A DNA stretch of 64,000 nucleotides from contig JARDYH010000001.1 in NCBI GenBank assembly GCA_029215795.1, forward strand, positions 404,835,154 to 404,899,153. The letters run 5' to 3'. Under the pieces are notes generated by a model. It was not told the origin of the DNA. It did no database searches and saw only the letters and a program-made list of their open reading frames with translations. This stretch comes from Anniella stebbinsi. Lineage: Eukaryota > Chordata > Lepidosauria > Squamata > Anniellidae. Below are positions 16,501 to 28,500 of this stretch, one piece after another. The position numbers and the translations under genes are program-made. Position 1 is the first letter of the stretch. Each line of letters opens with the position of its first letter.

Positions 16501-19500
16501 TCAGGAAGGAAGATGTGGAGGCCGGCGAGGGCACCGGCAGCACTCCCTTACCTGCTCAGTCACCAAGTGATGCTGCCGCTTCAGGCTGAGCTGCTCCTGC
16601 TGGCCCTGGAGGAGGAGGAGGAAGCAGACCCAGGTGGGCAAGGCCAGCCGCATGGATCGCCCTGCCCGATACACGAGTCCTGGCATCGCTTTCTTTTGTG
16701 GTTCTTGCCTCCATAGGCAGAGAGGGAGGGGACACGAGCCTTGGGGCTTTCTGAGCATGCACCGTGGACCATCCAGGGCCTCTGCTCTGCTCTTGAGCTT
16801 GCACCAGGATCGATCTCTGCCCAGCGCCTGCCCCTCATCCCCCTTGGCTGACAGCGTGCAGGGCTGGGGGGGGGCAGCATGCTCCGCAACAGGGTCCATT
16901 GGATCTGCATCCAAGGAGGTGCCGCTCTACACCTCCCCCAAACGGTTCAGGCTCTGGCCCAGACAACGGCAGCGGGGAGGAGGAGGAGGAGGAGGAGGAG
17001 GAGCAAGAGCAGCCAGTAAGAAGGGAGGCTCACTGAGGGAGGGGCCCCCTTTGAGGATGTCTTGTCCAAAGGCCCTCCAAAGCCTGGAGCTGGCACTGAG
17101 TAGTGGGCCCTGGCAGCTGCCCAAGGATGCCCAGTGCTGGCGCCGGCCCGGGAGGCAGGAGGACAGCGAGCGTGGTCCCCCCTGATGCCCCTCCCAAGGC
17201 TGCTGACAGAAGGAGACCCCAGCCCATTGCCAGGGAGAGGACGAGAAGTGCAGCCAATACTCTACTTGGCTCCTGGAGGATGCCGGCGCCAGCGGCTTGT
17301 CTGCCAGCTCCACGTCGCATGTCCTCCGCGTGGCCCAAACCTTCTGGAGCTGCTCCTGGACGAGGGCCGGTTCCGTGTCCATTCCTTTCAGGGATGTCTA
17401 GGATTACGGAGGGGCAAGAACTGGTTATGGTCAAGGTGGACGTACAGCGGCCTTCCCCATCCTGGCACCCTCCACCTGTGTTGCACTACAACTCCCATTG
17501 TCCCCATCCAAGACATCTGCGCTGAGGAACCAGATTGGGGAAGACTGGTGTGCAGTAGTGACCAAGAAAGTCTCCCTGCTACAGGAAGGGGAGTGAGCTG
17601 GGTTTCCAATCCCCACGGGGGCCACAGCTCTTCTGCGCTGCCTTCCTTTCAACAGGGTGAGCTCTCGGATGTGACCCCCGATGTGAGAGGACTTCAGATC
17701 TGGTCCCTTGGAAATGGGGACATGCGCCTTCGCCCCCCCCGTGCCAGCAGATCGGTGGAACAGTACGTGCAAACAAGTGCAAAAAAGGGGGGACACCTAT
17801 TTTGGGTGATTTTTCCTTTTGGGGGGGCAATTCCCCACCCCCACCCCCAAGAAGGGCCAGTTTTCACACCAAAATCTGAAACTCACAAAAATCCACCACA
17901 AGGTCGCACCTCCCTCACACTTCCTGAGCCCAGGACCTTCTGCAGGCCAAGCTTATGTTCTATCACTGAGCTACAATGCTTCCCAGGAAGCAATGGGCAA
18001 ATCCAAGTGATTTCTCACAGGAAACAGTCCTTGGCCAGCTTTTCGTCGCAGCCCCTAGAGACCCAAGGGTGCCACCCGAGCCCTGCAACCTGCCGTTCTT
18101 CTCACTGTGATCCACACCTCATTTGTAGAGGCCGCCTTGCTCTGGCTCCAAGGCTGCAGCATCTGGACTTGGTGGCGCAAGGCATGGCTGCGGTTCCGTT
18201 CCAGCTCCAGCTCCTGTTTGCAAGCGTCCAGCTGGACCTGGAGAAGCAAAGGCACTTCCACCTGTCAGGCAGAAAGTGAAGATGGGTTGAATACATCCCC
18301 AATGGGTCTATTTCCAAATCAGCAGAAGCCATTGAGAAGTTGGCCATTTATTTCCAGGAGTCAAAAGGGTACCTTGACCTCAGCGTGTTCACAGCAGCCC
18401 CACACAAGTGACTTCAGCAGGTGAAACTTCCCCCTCTGCCCACCCTGGCACAGAAATGAAGAGGAGGGAAATGCTTTGCCCGCTTAATTTCAGCATGGCA
18501 ACTTCCTGCTTGGAAAGGCACTGAAGCAGGGCTGGAAAAAGATGTGATAACCTTAAGTGTAAGGTTGGCTTCAATTTCTCCTTTTTCCAATCCTAAATTC
18601 GGTTCATCTTGAACTTGGAGTTTTTTTTAAAAAAAAAACTTTACATTAAAATCCGCATGCCTATTTTGTTAAGGAACTCTTTTGCAAAAACTGGAGGAAG
18701 GCGCATTTCAGAGGATAACTGAGTTTCACTTTGTATCGCGGTTGGAAAGGGCGGAATTGGGTATGTTCAGATTGAAATGCGATCCGAATTAATTTCTCCC
18801 CGTCTCCCGCTCCAGGAGCAGGAGGCTCCCCTGCCGCCCCACACCTTGGCAGAGTGGTCTGGGCTCCGTTGGGCTGCGTTCTCCAACTCTTCCTCCTTGG
18901 TCTTCAAGGCGGCAGTCAGCTGCTCCCACCGGTCTTGCCAGTCCTGGGAGATCTGCTGCTGTTCTGCCAGCTGGTTGCCCATCTCCTCTTGCTTTCTGTG
19001 CAAAGCCTCTTTCAGGTCCAGGCAGCGGGTCTGTAGGAGGTCTTTCTCCCTTTGCAGCAAGGCCTGAGATTCCCTGCAGAACCAGAAATAGTTTTTGTGT
19101 TTTTAAGGCTGCCATGAATAAGGACAGTGTGGCTCCAGAGTGGCTAGGCATGCATGACCGCTGCCAGGCCCTTAAAGGATTCGGGCCCCAGGGCTAGATC
19201 GGAGAGGCCAGTTGGGTCGTGACTCCTGAGGCTTGTGCTCAGGCCCTTGCTCTCATCTGCTTCTTGTGATAAAGATGAAAGATAACTGTCAAAAATATTG
19301 TGGGGAGCATCCCTATGGCCCCAAGACAGTGTCCTAGGGTGGGGGTGGGGGGAATAGGATGTTTGGGATTCCTGGATCCAAGGTCAGAGACCGCGCTCCA
19401 ACCTGAGACTCAGGAGTCCGACCTCTCCGCACCTTCCCCTCGCAGCCAGCCTGGAGAGAACTGTACCAACTTCGCAAAAGTGGCATCGGAGAAGAGAGAA

Positions 19501-22500
19501 AGGGGGCAGTTCTGTGGGGGGATGGAAGGGGACAGGAGAGGCCAGCTTAAGAAGACGCCTCCGTCCTCCCCAGCCTCCTTCCGTTCCACTCCACAGAGCT
19601 TCAGCTAGATGGGCAAACACTCCCGCCTGGCCAAAATGCAGCGTGGGAGGAGCACAGAGGCAAAGATGGCCACTGCATGGGTTGCCCATCAGCCTCTTGA
19701 GTCCAGAGGCTGACAGGTGTCCCAATAGGACTGTGCCCTAAAATCTCTAATGAACACAACACACAATGTTCCCACTCAGGATTTATGTGTCTTGCAGGTA
19801 AGGTCACAATTAATTACTATGTGTGGAGAATTTCCTCTTCCAGTATTCTAATCAACCATATATTGTTGTTATTTGTCTTTTAAGGAAGGATCTTTTTCCA
19901 AGAAGTATTTATCTGCAGGTGGTATTATTGACACAGGATATACATGGTAGCCAATGTTCTACGAACTGCTTTTGATCTGCCCTCTGTTTACTACCGTCTT
20001 GTTGTCTCACTTGAGATTTTCACAGTGTTCTCGAAGAGCTTTCATCTCCTCCTCTTCCTCCTCCTGGTTCCGAACATCCTCCTGTCTTTGTAGGGGGCGT
20101 TCTTCCTTCTCAGCCAGCAGCTGGGTGCGCTCGTCCTCCAGCGCCTGGATGTGGTGGTCCAGGATTTTCTTCTCTGCCTCCAAGTGATGAAGCTCTTCCA
20201 AAGAGGCTTCTAGCCTCTGGCGGCTCTCGGCCACTTCGGAAGACAGCTCCTTGTTGGCCTGCAAGGGAGATTGCCTAGGCTGACCATATGAAAAGGAGGA
20301 CAGGGCTCATGTAACTTTAACAGTTGTAGAGAAAAGGGAATTTCTGCCAGTGTCATTTGTATGCAATTAGTTCCTAGTGAAATTCCCTCTTCATCACAAC
20401 AGTTAAAGGTGCAGGCACTATACTAGAGTGACCATATACAAAAGAAGGCAGGGCCCCTGCAACTTTAACAGTTGTGATGAAGAGGGAATTTCACCAGGAA
20501 CTAACTGCATACAAATGACACTGGCTGAAATTCCCTTTTCTCTACAACTGTTAAAGTTACATGAGCCCTGTCCTCCTTTTCATATGGTCAGCCTAGAGAT
20601 TGCCCAGTCAGACTTCTCTTTGCTAGGCTCAATTCAGACAGTCGCGTTGTTGGCTGAGCTTTGATTCATCTGCACAGAACTAATGTTTTTGCGAATCGTC
20701 CGGCACAGGCCAGATCAGGCCTGCCATGGTTGTATTAGACTGTTGGTCCCTCCAGCACAGGGGTGCAGAACTCAGGCCAGAGTCCCAATCCGGCCCTCTG
20801 AGGTTCCCCAGGGGAACTACATAATGAATGACATGGGATCTGCAACAAAATTTTGCAGCATGGAGTGGTCCTCATCGTGCTTTCAGTCACTCCACTCCAT
20901 TCCGTGTCTTTCCTGCTCCTATTTTCCATTTCCCAACCCCAACGGCCACTCAGTGTTTTCTGTCCGCTGATTATGTTCAGCCCTTATTGGGCTCTTTTAG
21001 GGGAAATTTTATTCTGAAGGCTTTCCCCCACCCCATCTTAAAGGTCTTTTTCTACTCATGCAAACCTTGGGGTGCAGAACCTCTTTCTGCCCAAGGGCCA
21101 AATCCAGTGGTGGGTGGAGCCAAAGGAAAAGACGACAGGGCTACAAAAAAACAACAACACCAACCTAACATACCAGGCCTCTCTGGCTTAAACCTATTGC
21201 TGCCAGTTGCTGCTAAGCCTTAGGACGAGGGACATTCCTGCCTTTTAGAAAGAGGGAAATACCATGCGAAAGCTGGGACACCACCAAACAATGGGTGCTT
21301 TGGGGAAAGGGGGGTCTTTCTGGGGACCCCAGAGGGCAGGATTTGTCCCCTGGGACTATGGTTCTGTCTTCACCCAGTGTAGAAAAGGTGTGGTGTTGTT
21401 TTACATAAGAGCACCAGAAGAGCCGTGAGCCTGGATCAGACCCAGGGTCCATCCCGTGCAGCATTCTGTTCCCACAGTGGCTGACCAGACGCCTCCAGGA
21501 AGCCCACAAGGACGACAAGAGGGCAACAGCATCCTCCCACCCATGTTCCCACACTGCCTCTAGCACCGGAGGTCACACATAGCCATCATGTTGAGTAGCC
21601 ACTGATTGGCGTATCCAGCATGAATTTGTAGCACTTTGGCTACATCACGGTTGGCACCCGGAGGTAGCACACGTGATTGTTGGATGGCACCCACTGCAAC
21701 AGGAGAAACAAACATGCGGCCCGACCCCAACACTGAGGACCACCTGTCTCACAGACTCCAGCTCTTCTTTCATGAGGACTTTCTCCTTGTCCAGGTGGTT
21801 GACTTGGGTCTTGGCGCTAGCGAGCTTCAAACGGAGGGCTGAGACTTGGTCATTGGACCCTTCTTGCTTCTTCTGTGCACACCCTAGCTCCAGAATGAGA
21901 TTCTGGACCTGCTGGTGGAGAGAGACCTTCTCCTGCAAAACAACTGTCATCATCATTTCTTCCTCCTCACTGTTTAATGAAGCAAAACAACCAGCAAGCG
22001 GCCAACCGCATAAAATCAATTCACTAAATGCAACGTGGCGAAATGTAAGGCAGTGAGGTTGGCCATCAACGTGGCATGGCTGAAAGGGAGATTAGACAAA
22101 TACATGGAGGAGAAGGGGGCTATCAGGACCTACTAGCCATGGTGCCTGCATATTACTCCCACTCTCAGTGGCAGGATGCCTCCAGATACCAGTTGCAGGG
22201 AAACAGGATGGGGGACAGTCTATTGTGCTCAGGTCGGGCCCAGCGCCAACACTGGGCATCCTTGGGCAGCTGCCACCATTCAGTGCCAACTGCAGGCTTT
22301 GGTGGGCTCTTGGTCTCATCACCTCCGTGGGCTCCCTCCCTCAGTGAGTCCACCTTCTCCTTGCCATGGCCCCAGGCTGCTCTTCGTGCCCCTCGTCCTC
22401 TTTCGCATCATCCTCATCCTCACGGCTGCCCTGAAGTGCTTGACAGGCTGAGCCGCAGTGAGAAAGGAGGCCATGGCCTCTGCTGCTCCTACGACTCTGC

Positions 22501-25500
22501 CCCACTGTGATTCTGCAGATCCTGTGGAGTAGCTCTAGGCTGCCCTGCTGGCTAGGGTGGCCATAAGAAAAGGAGGACAGGGCTTCCCTCTTTTGTATCT
22601 GGTCACTCTAGTATAGCTCCTGCAACTTTAACTGTGGTGATGAAGAGGGGATTTCACCAGGTGCTGTATGCTTACAAATGACACCTGCTGAAATTCCCTT
22701 TTATATACAACTGCTAAAGATACAGGAACCCTGTCCTCCTTTCCATAGGGTCACCCTACTGCTGGGTGCTTTTGGATGCAGACCAGGCGCGTCCTCCTCT
22801 CTGAGGCAGCCAACCTGTGCCTAGGTGCCTGTTTCCAGTGACGCCATTCTGCAAGCATGTCTTGCCCAGCTCCTGCCTCTCCACCACCACCGCTCTCCTC
22901 TTGGATTACCCAGTTCCGCATCCTCTTCTCCTTGCAACACACTCCTGCCTCCCCCCCCCACACACACACATACAATACCTGGAGGAGCCTCTCCCTCTCA
23001 GCAAGAGCAGGTGTCAACTTCAGGCTTAGCTCGTTCACTTTCTCCTCCAGCCGGTCCTTCTCCTGTTGGGTTAATTAGCAGATCATACTGTTCAGATTTA
23101 ATTTTAAGTGCATTTCATTGGCCTATTGTTGCTCATTAGAACTTACACGCAGTGATGTCATGTTCAATTTGGAAATGCCAGCCCTCATCCTGGCAGTCCC
23201 CAGGGCCACGCCCCCAAAATCCAGGCTGCTGCATTGATCCACATCAGCAGCCCTGTTCTATCAGTTTTCCTCTCCAACAGGAGCAGGATGCTTGGAAAGT
23301 GATTGCCCATTCAAGGCCAAGACACCTTAAAGTGCGTTGCATTACAAGAGGGATCTCTCGAAAATGGGAGAATTGACATCCAAATTTCAAATGCGGTTCA
23401 ATGTGATACATGTTGGGGCAAAGAAATCCCAACTTCAAGTATAACCTGACGGGATCTGAGCTGGTAGTGACCAACCAAGAAAGAGATCTTGGGGTTGTGG
23501 TGGGCAGCTTGAAGAAAATGTCAACCCAGTGTGCGGCCAGTGACAAGAAGGCAAACTAACTCCATGTTAGGCATTATTAGAAAAGGAATTGAGAATACAA
23601 CTGCCAGTATCATACTGCCCTCACACAACTCCACGGTGCGACCACACTTAGAATAATGTGTGCAGTTCTGGTAACCACGCCTTAAAAAGCACAGAAAAGG
23701 GCAACTTAAATGATCAAGAGGCTGGAGCATCTCCCCTATGAGGAAAGGTTACAACAGTTAATCCTAACTCTAACCCACATCTATCAATCGATAACTAGAC
23801 ACAGTGATAGATGGTTGGAATAGATGAATAGATAAGAGAAATCAACAACCCCCCTTCCCCTCCCCAATCATAAGAACATGGGAAGCTGCCTTCTACTGTG
23901 TCAGACCATTGGTAGCCCAGTATTGTTGGCACTGACTGGCAGCAATGGATCTCTAGGGTTTCGGGCAGGACTTTTTCCAGCCCTGCCTGGCAGTGCCAGG
24001 GAACCTGGGACCTTCTACACATGCCCCATGGCCACCCCCCACTTACTCTACGTTGTGAGGCTACTTTACATTCTGCTTGATCTGTATTCTTTGAACTGTG
24101 AGCAAAGTCATTGGCTGCATTCGGACAACACAATAATTAACTGGGGGGGGGGGAACAATCATCAGTTGTATTGACTATTATGTCATCCGAATGCTGCCAT
24201 AGTCAACTCAGCGCTGATCCTAATCCACACCACGGTTGATTATTTATTACCATGTTGTGTGGGGAGTACCCCCTAGATGAACAACTGTAAAGTTTATTAT
24301 TACCCCACCACTGACTATCGTGTTGTCTGAATGCAGCCATTGTCTCATTACTAAAAATGAAGCAATGGGTAATTTTTTTGCGCAAGCCAAAAAATTATCT
24401 GTGTGTGTGATGATGATGATAATGATGAGTAAACATTTCTATACCACCCCATAGCCAAAGCTCTCTGGGCATTTGCAAAAATTAAGAACCATTAAAATAT
24501 GGTATACAAAGTGTAAAACCATTTACATAAAAGCATATAAACAGATAGCACATACATGGACCCCAAATAACTAAAATGGTTTTAAACAGTCGACCACAAG
24601 GCAAATCTAGGACCTGATTAAAAACTCATCCTATGCTGCCAAACGCCTGAGAGAAAATGAAAAGCTAATAATGTTGGCACCAGGCGGGCCTCATTGGAGA
24701 GATCATTCCACCATTGGGGGCCACCACCAAGAAGGGCCTCTCCCTTGCTGCCACCTTACGAACCTCCTGGAGGAGGGAGGCTTAGATGATGGAGTGTACG
24801 GCTATGTTCATGTATATTTAGACACACCAGACTGATGCTGTTGTAGGCTGCTTGGAGTCTTCCTCTTTCTTCACGCAACACTTGATTGGCCTGCAGGGAA
24901 TCCGTCACTCTCTCCTTAGCTTCAGAGGTCTGGCTGAGCCCTGTCTCCTGCCCCTGAGGACCAATGGGGACAAGAACAGTCTGGGATTCTTAAAAATGGA
25001 GCTTGGATTACCAGACGTAAACCACAATAATAGCAAACTGGAGTTGCGTGTGCCGATGTCTGCGTATCCAAAACAGGGCTACCGAGAAACAGCAGTGGCG
25101 GTATCAGCAAGTGCAGGGGAAAACCAAACTTTGCAGGAGTGGGGGAGGGAGGGAGCATCAGTGGGGGGAACCCCAAAAAGCCCAGTGAGGACTGACTGAG
25201 CAAGCTTACAAGCCCAAAACGCTGAGTGTCTGTGGAAGGTGGTGGAGATGGGAAATGGGGGTGGGGTGGAACGGCCCATCCTGGAAGAGGGTGCTGGGAG
25301 GCTGAGCAGGAGCACGCTAGGCCACACAATTCCATTGCAGGTTCCACGTGTTGCGTACTATGAGCCTGCAACACCATCAGAGAAACGGGCCCAACCCTGC
25401 TCCTTGCAAAGTGAACCCACAGAAAAGATGGGTGCAGAGCAGGAACTCTTCAGAGAAGCTCAATTGCAGGTGTGTGTGTATGTGTGTCAGTGGCTAAGCT

Positions 25501-28500
25501 GACCTTTGAACTCCAGATCCCCACTTTGTACCTCATGCGGTGAAACATGAGGCTTACGCCAGCACCTGAGCCCATCAGAACCAGAAGGTGTAACTGCATG
25601 TAAAAAAACAAAACAAAAAAGAAGAAAGGACACCTCTTCCTCCCTCCCCCAAAAAAGAATTGTATCATCAAACTAGCTTTTAATGTGTGTTGTAGGGCAG
25701 ACAGGCGCTGCTAAACTCCCAGGAGCCATGCTGGATCAGTCCTTACAAAGTGCCCATCAGGACAGACCTTTCTGGCAGATCTCAGCCACTGCGCCATCTC
25801 ATCGCGTGTCCCTTGGAGGGCTTTGAGGTGCTGCTTCTGAGCAGCCAGGCTGTCTTGAAGGGCTGCCAACTCTTGGCTTCTGTCCTTCGTTTCCTGAGAA
25901 TCAAGAGACAACATGTCATATTTGTCTCCTCTATTACATTTGTGCCCTGTCCTTCCTCAAAAGCAGGGATGCAGAACCGCTTCCGGCCCAAGGGCCAGGT
26001 TCCATTTTGGAGAAGCAGAACATATTCTGGTTCTCAGGAGGAGCTCCAAGACACTGTGTGGAAACCAAAGCCCTGCCCTCAAGCACTGGGAATCTATTTC
26101 AGCAATGCTCCTGGCTTCTTAGATTTCAACAGGCTTTGTCCACACACTTTTATTGCAAGTTTATCTCTGCAGCCATGAGGGCTAGGAGCTTCTTTTTAAA
26201 TACTAAACTGACACCCTCAGGAAACTCAATTCTGCACCCACACCTTTCTGCACTACCGCCAAATTGCAGCATGAAGGTGGCCTACGTTCGCTGCTATTCG
26301 GGCCCCACACACTGCCCAGTGGTCATGTCTGGAAGGCTTCCCTTACCGCAGCTGCCATCTGGCTGGAGTCCAGGCATGGCAAGCCAGGGTTTCTCTTGCC
26401 GAAATAAGATTTAGCCTGCGTCAGCTCCGGCTGCATTCCCGAGCTGAAGATCCTAAAAGGCATGAACATCCAGACAGCTATGAAGCTCTCTCTGCCCCGC
26501 TGCACTCTTCATGCTAAGAATGGTCACCTGAAATTCCTTGCGTTTGCTAAGCCATCACACGGGCCAGAACAGACGCCCCGGCACTTCCCTAGACAGTGAG
26601 AAGGTGTTCCAGGAGTAGCACTTCCTAGGATGGGCTTCCTTTGAAGGAGAGAGCAAGTTGGTAACAACACTATTCCTTCTACTTGTGATGTTCAGATGGT
26701 CCATGCTCTCATGGCTCATGTAGTCCATGCTTTGCTGTAAAACAGCTTCACTCACAAGTGCAAGAGACTAATCGCAGGCTTGGGAGGGCACCAAGGTTTG
26801 CAAAAGAGCAAGAAATCTTTCCAAGGGGTGGGGAGGCACTGGGGGGGAATCCCCCAGACAACCCAGTGAGGACTGGCCATGCACATTGAACAAGCCGTGC
26901 TAACTGAACACTGTATGTGGGAGGAGGGGTTAGTGGAAAATTAGTTGTTGAGAAGTGGGGGGGTGGGGGGGTGGAGTGGCTGAAATCCTAAAGAACAACA
27001 CTCCACTCAGCAACATGTTTGTTTGTTTGTTTATTGCATTTATAGCCCACCTTCCCACCCACCCCAAGGAACTCAAAGTGGCATCCATGATCCTCCTCCT
27101 CTCCATTTAATCTTCACAAGGACAACCCTGTGAGCTAGGTTGAGAGCCTGTGACTGGCCCAAAGACACCCAGTGAGCTTCCATGGCCGAGTGGGGACTAA
27201 CTAGAACCCAGATCTCCCGGCTCCCAGTCCGACACTCTCACCACTGCAGCACTCTGGAATCCACCACACACTTCCTTTGCTGGTTCACTTATTTGCTTCA
27301 CTTTCAAGCAGCACAGAAGTGGAGAAAAGCAGTGGGTGCAGTTCTTCCAGGGAGCAGAACCACTACCTCACACCGGGCGTCCAGAGGGGGGGGGGGGGCA
27401 GGCACCCTACCCTGAACCCCCTAGTGCTGCCTCCCAAAATCTCGCTCTTGTTTCTTTAAGATACCCAGCTCACATCAGCCCCCCCCCCCTCCTTGGTGTC
27501 ACCTTCCAAGCTCTGTTTACTCTGCCTTGCAAACACTCAAGAGAAAGAAATCTTCAGCCATTTCCTAACCCTATTCAGGAAACATCCTGAGCCAATTAAC
27601 CAGTAATCTGCCTAACAAAAGAAATAGCCTGGTGGGGAGACTGGCCAGCAACTGCAGGGATGCAATAACCAAATCCAAGGTTGAGATTTCCAATAGTTGC
27701 CCTACTAAGGCTTTCAGGAAGGAAGGGTGGCCGTTTTAATCTGCGGCAGCAAAACCACACAGACTCTTGTGGCACATTAAAGCTGGGCACGTACAGTCTA
27801 TTTAGTTATACGCTTTTGTGGACACGGTCTGCTTCATCAGATGCATGAAGTGTGAGTCGCACATGGGCAGATTTATAAGCACATCTTGGAGGCCAGGAAA
27901 TGTACACTGTGTTGCCAGAGATGCAAAAAATATGGACAGTTGGTAACACAGACATCATTGCAATGGCAAGCCGAATGCTTAAATGAAACCCCTTTGTCCA
28001 TATTCATACCACAAGAAATGGAGCTGAATCTCTTGGTGAACTGTACTTCAGCCATTTCACAACATTCCTATGTGTCTCTGAAACGCCTTTGTTCAAGAAT
28101 GGCCACCTTAAGGCCATTGGCAGAGGCTGGGTTCACATGATCTCTAAAGTCTCTCAAAGGCAATGCCAGGTAGAAAAGAAAGGCGCTGGAAAGACCAGGA
28201 TGAAGGCGCCAAGTGAACCTCCTTGGGGGGCATCCCATCAACAGGGCTTCCCAGATTGCCCAGCCCTGCTCTGTAGCGGGAGCCTGACTTACTTATCATC
28301 GAGGTCCCCTTTCTGCTTCCTCCCTTCCGAGCAATTCACCTCCAGCCATTTCTTCTCTTTTTCCAGGTGAGCGAAAGAGCTCTCCATCTGCTGTGGGAAA
28401 GGAAAGGGGTCGGAGAAGGTCTCGGAAGCAAACTGTGAGTGAACTCCAGCTTGCGTCAAACGAAGGAGGTTTCCGATTGAGAATGGATTTATCCCACCGA

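Larger units (their letters stand above)
23063..24827. other. Intron of coiled-coil gene, repeat-rich
   Basis: Contains a Sauria-type SINE (minus), a TIR element (24115-24345) and a LINE 3' end (24405-24800). 23100-23860 shows no recognised exon; its CCAACTTCAAGTATAACCTG-like text resembles an old LINE remnant. Confidence 0.45.
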
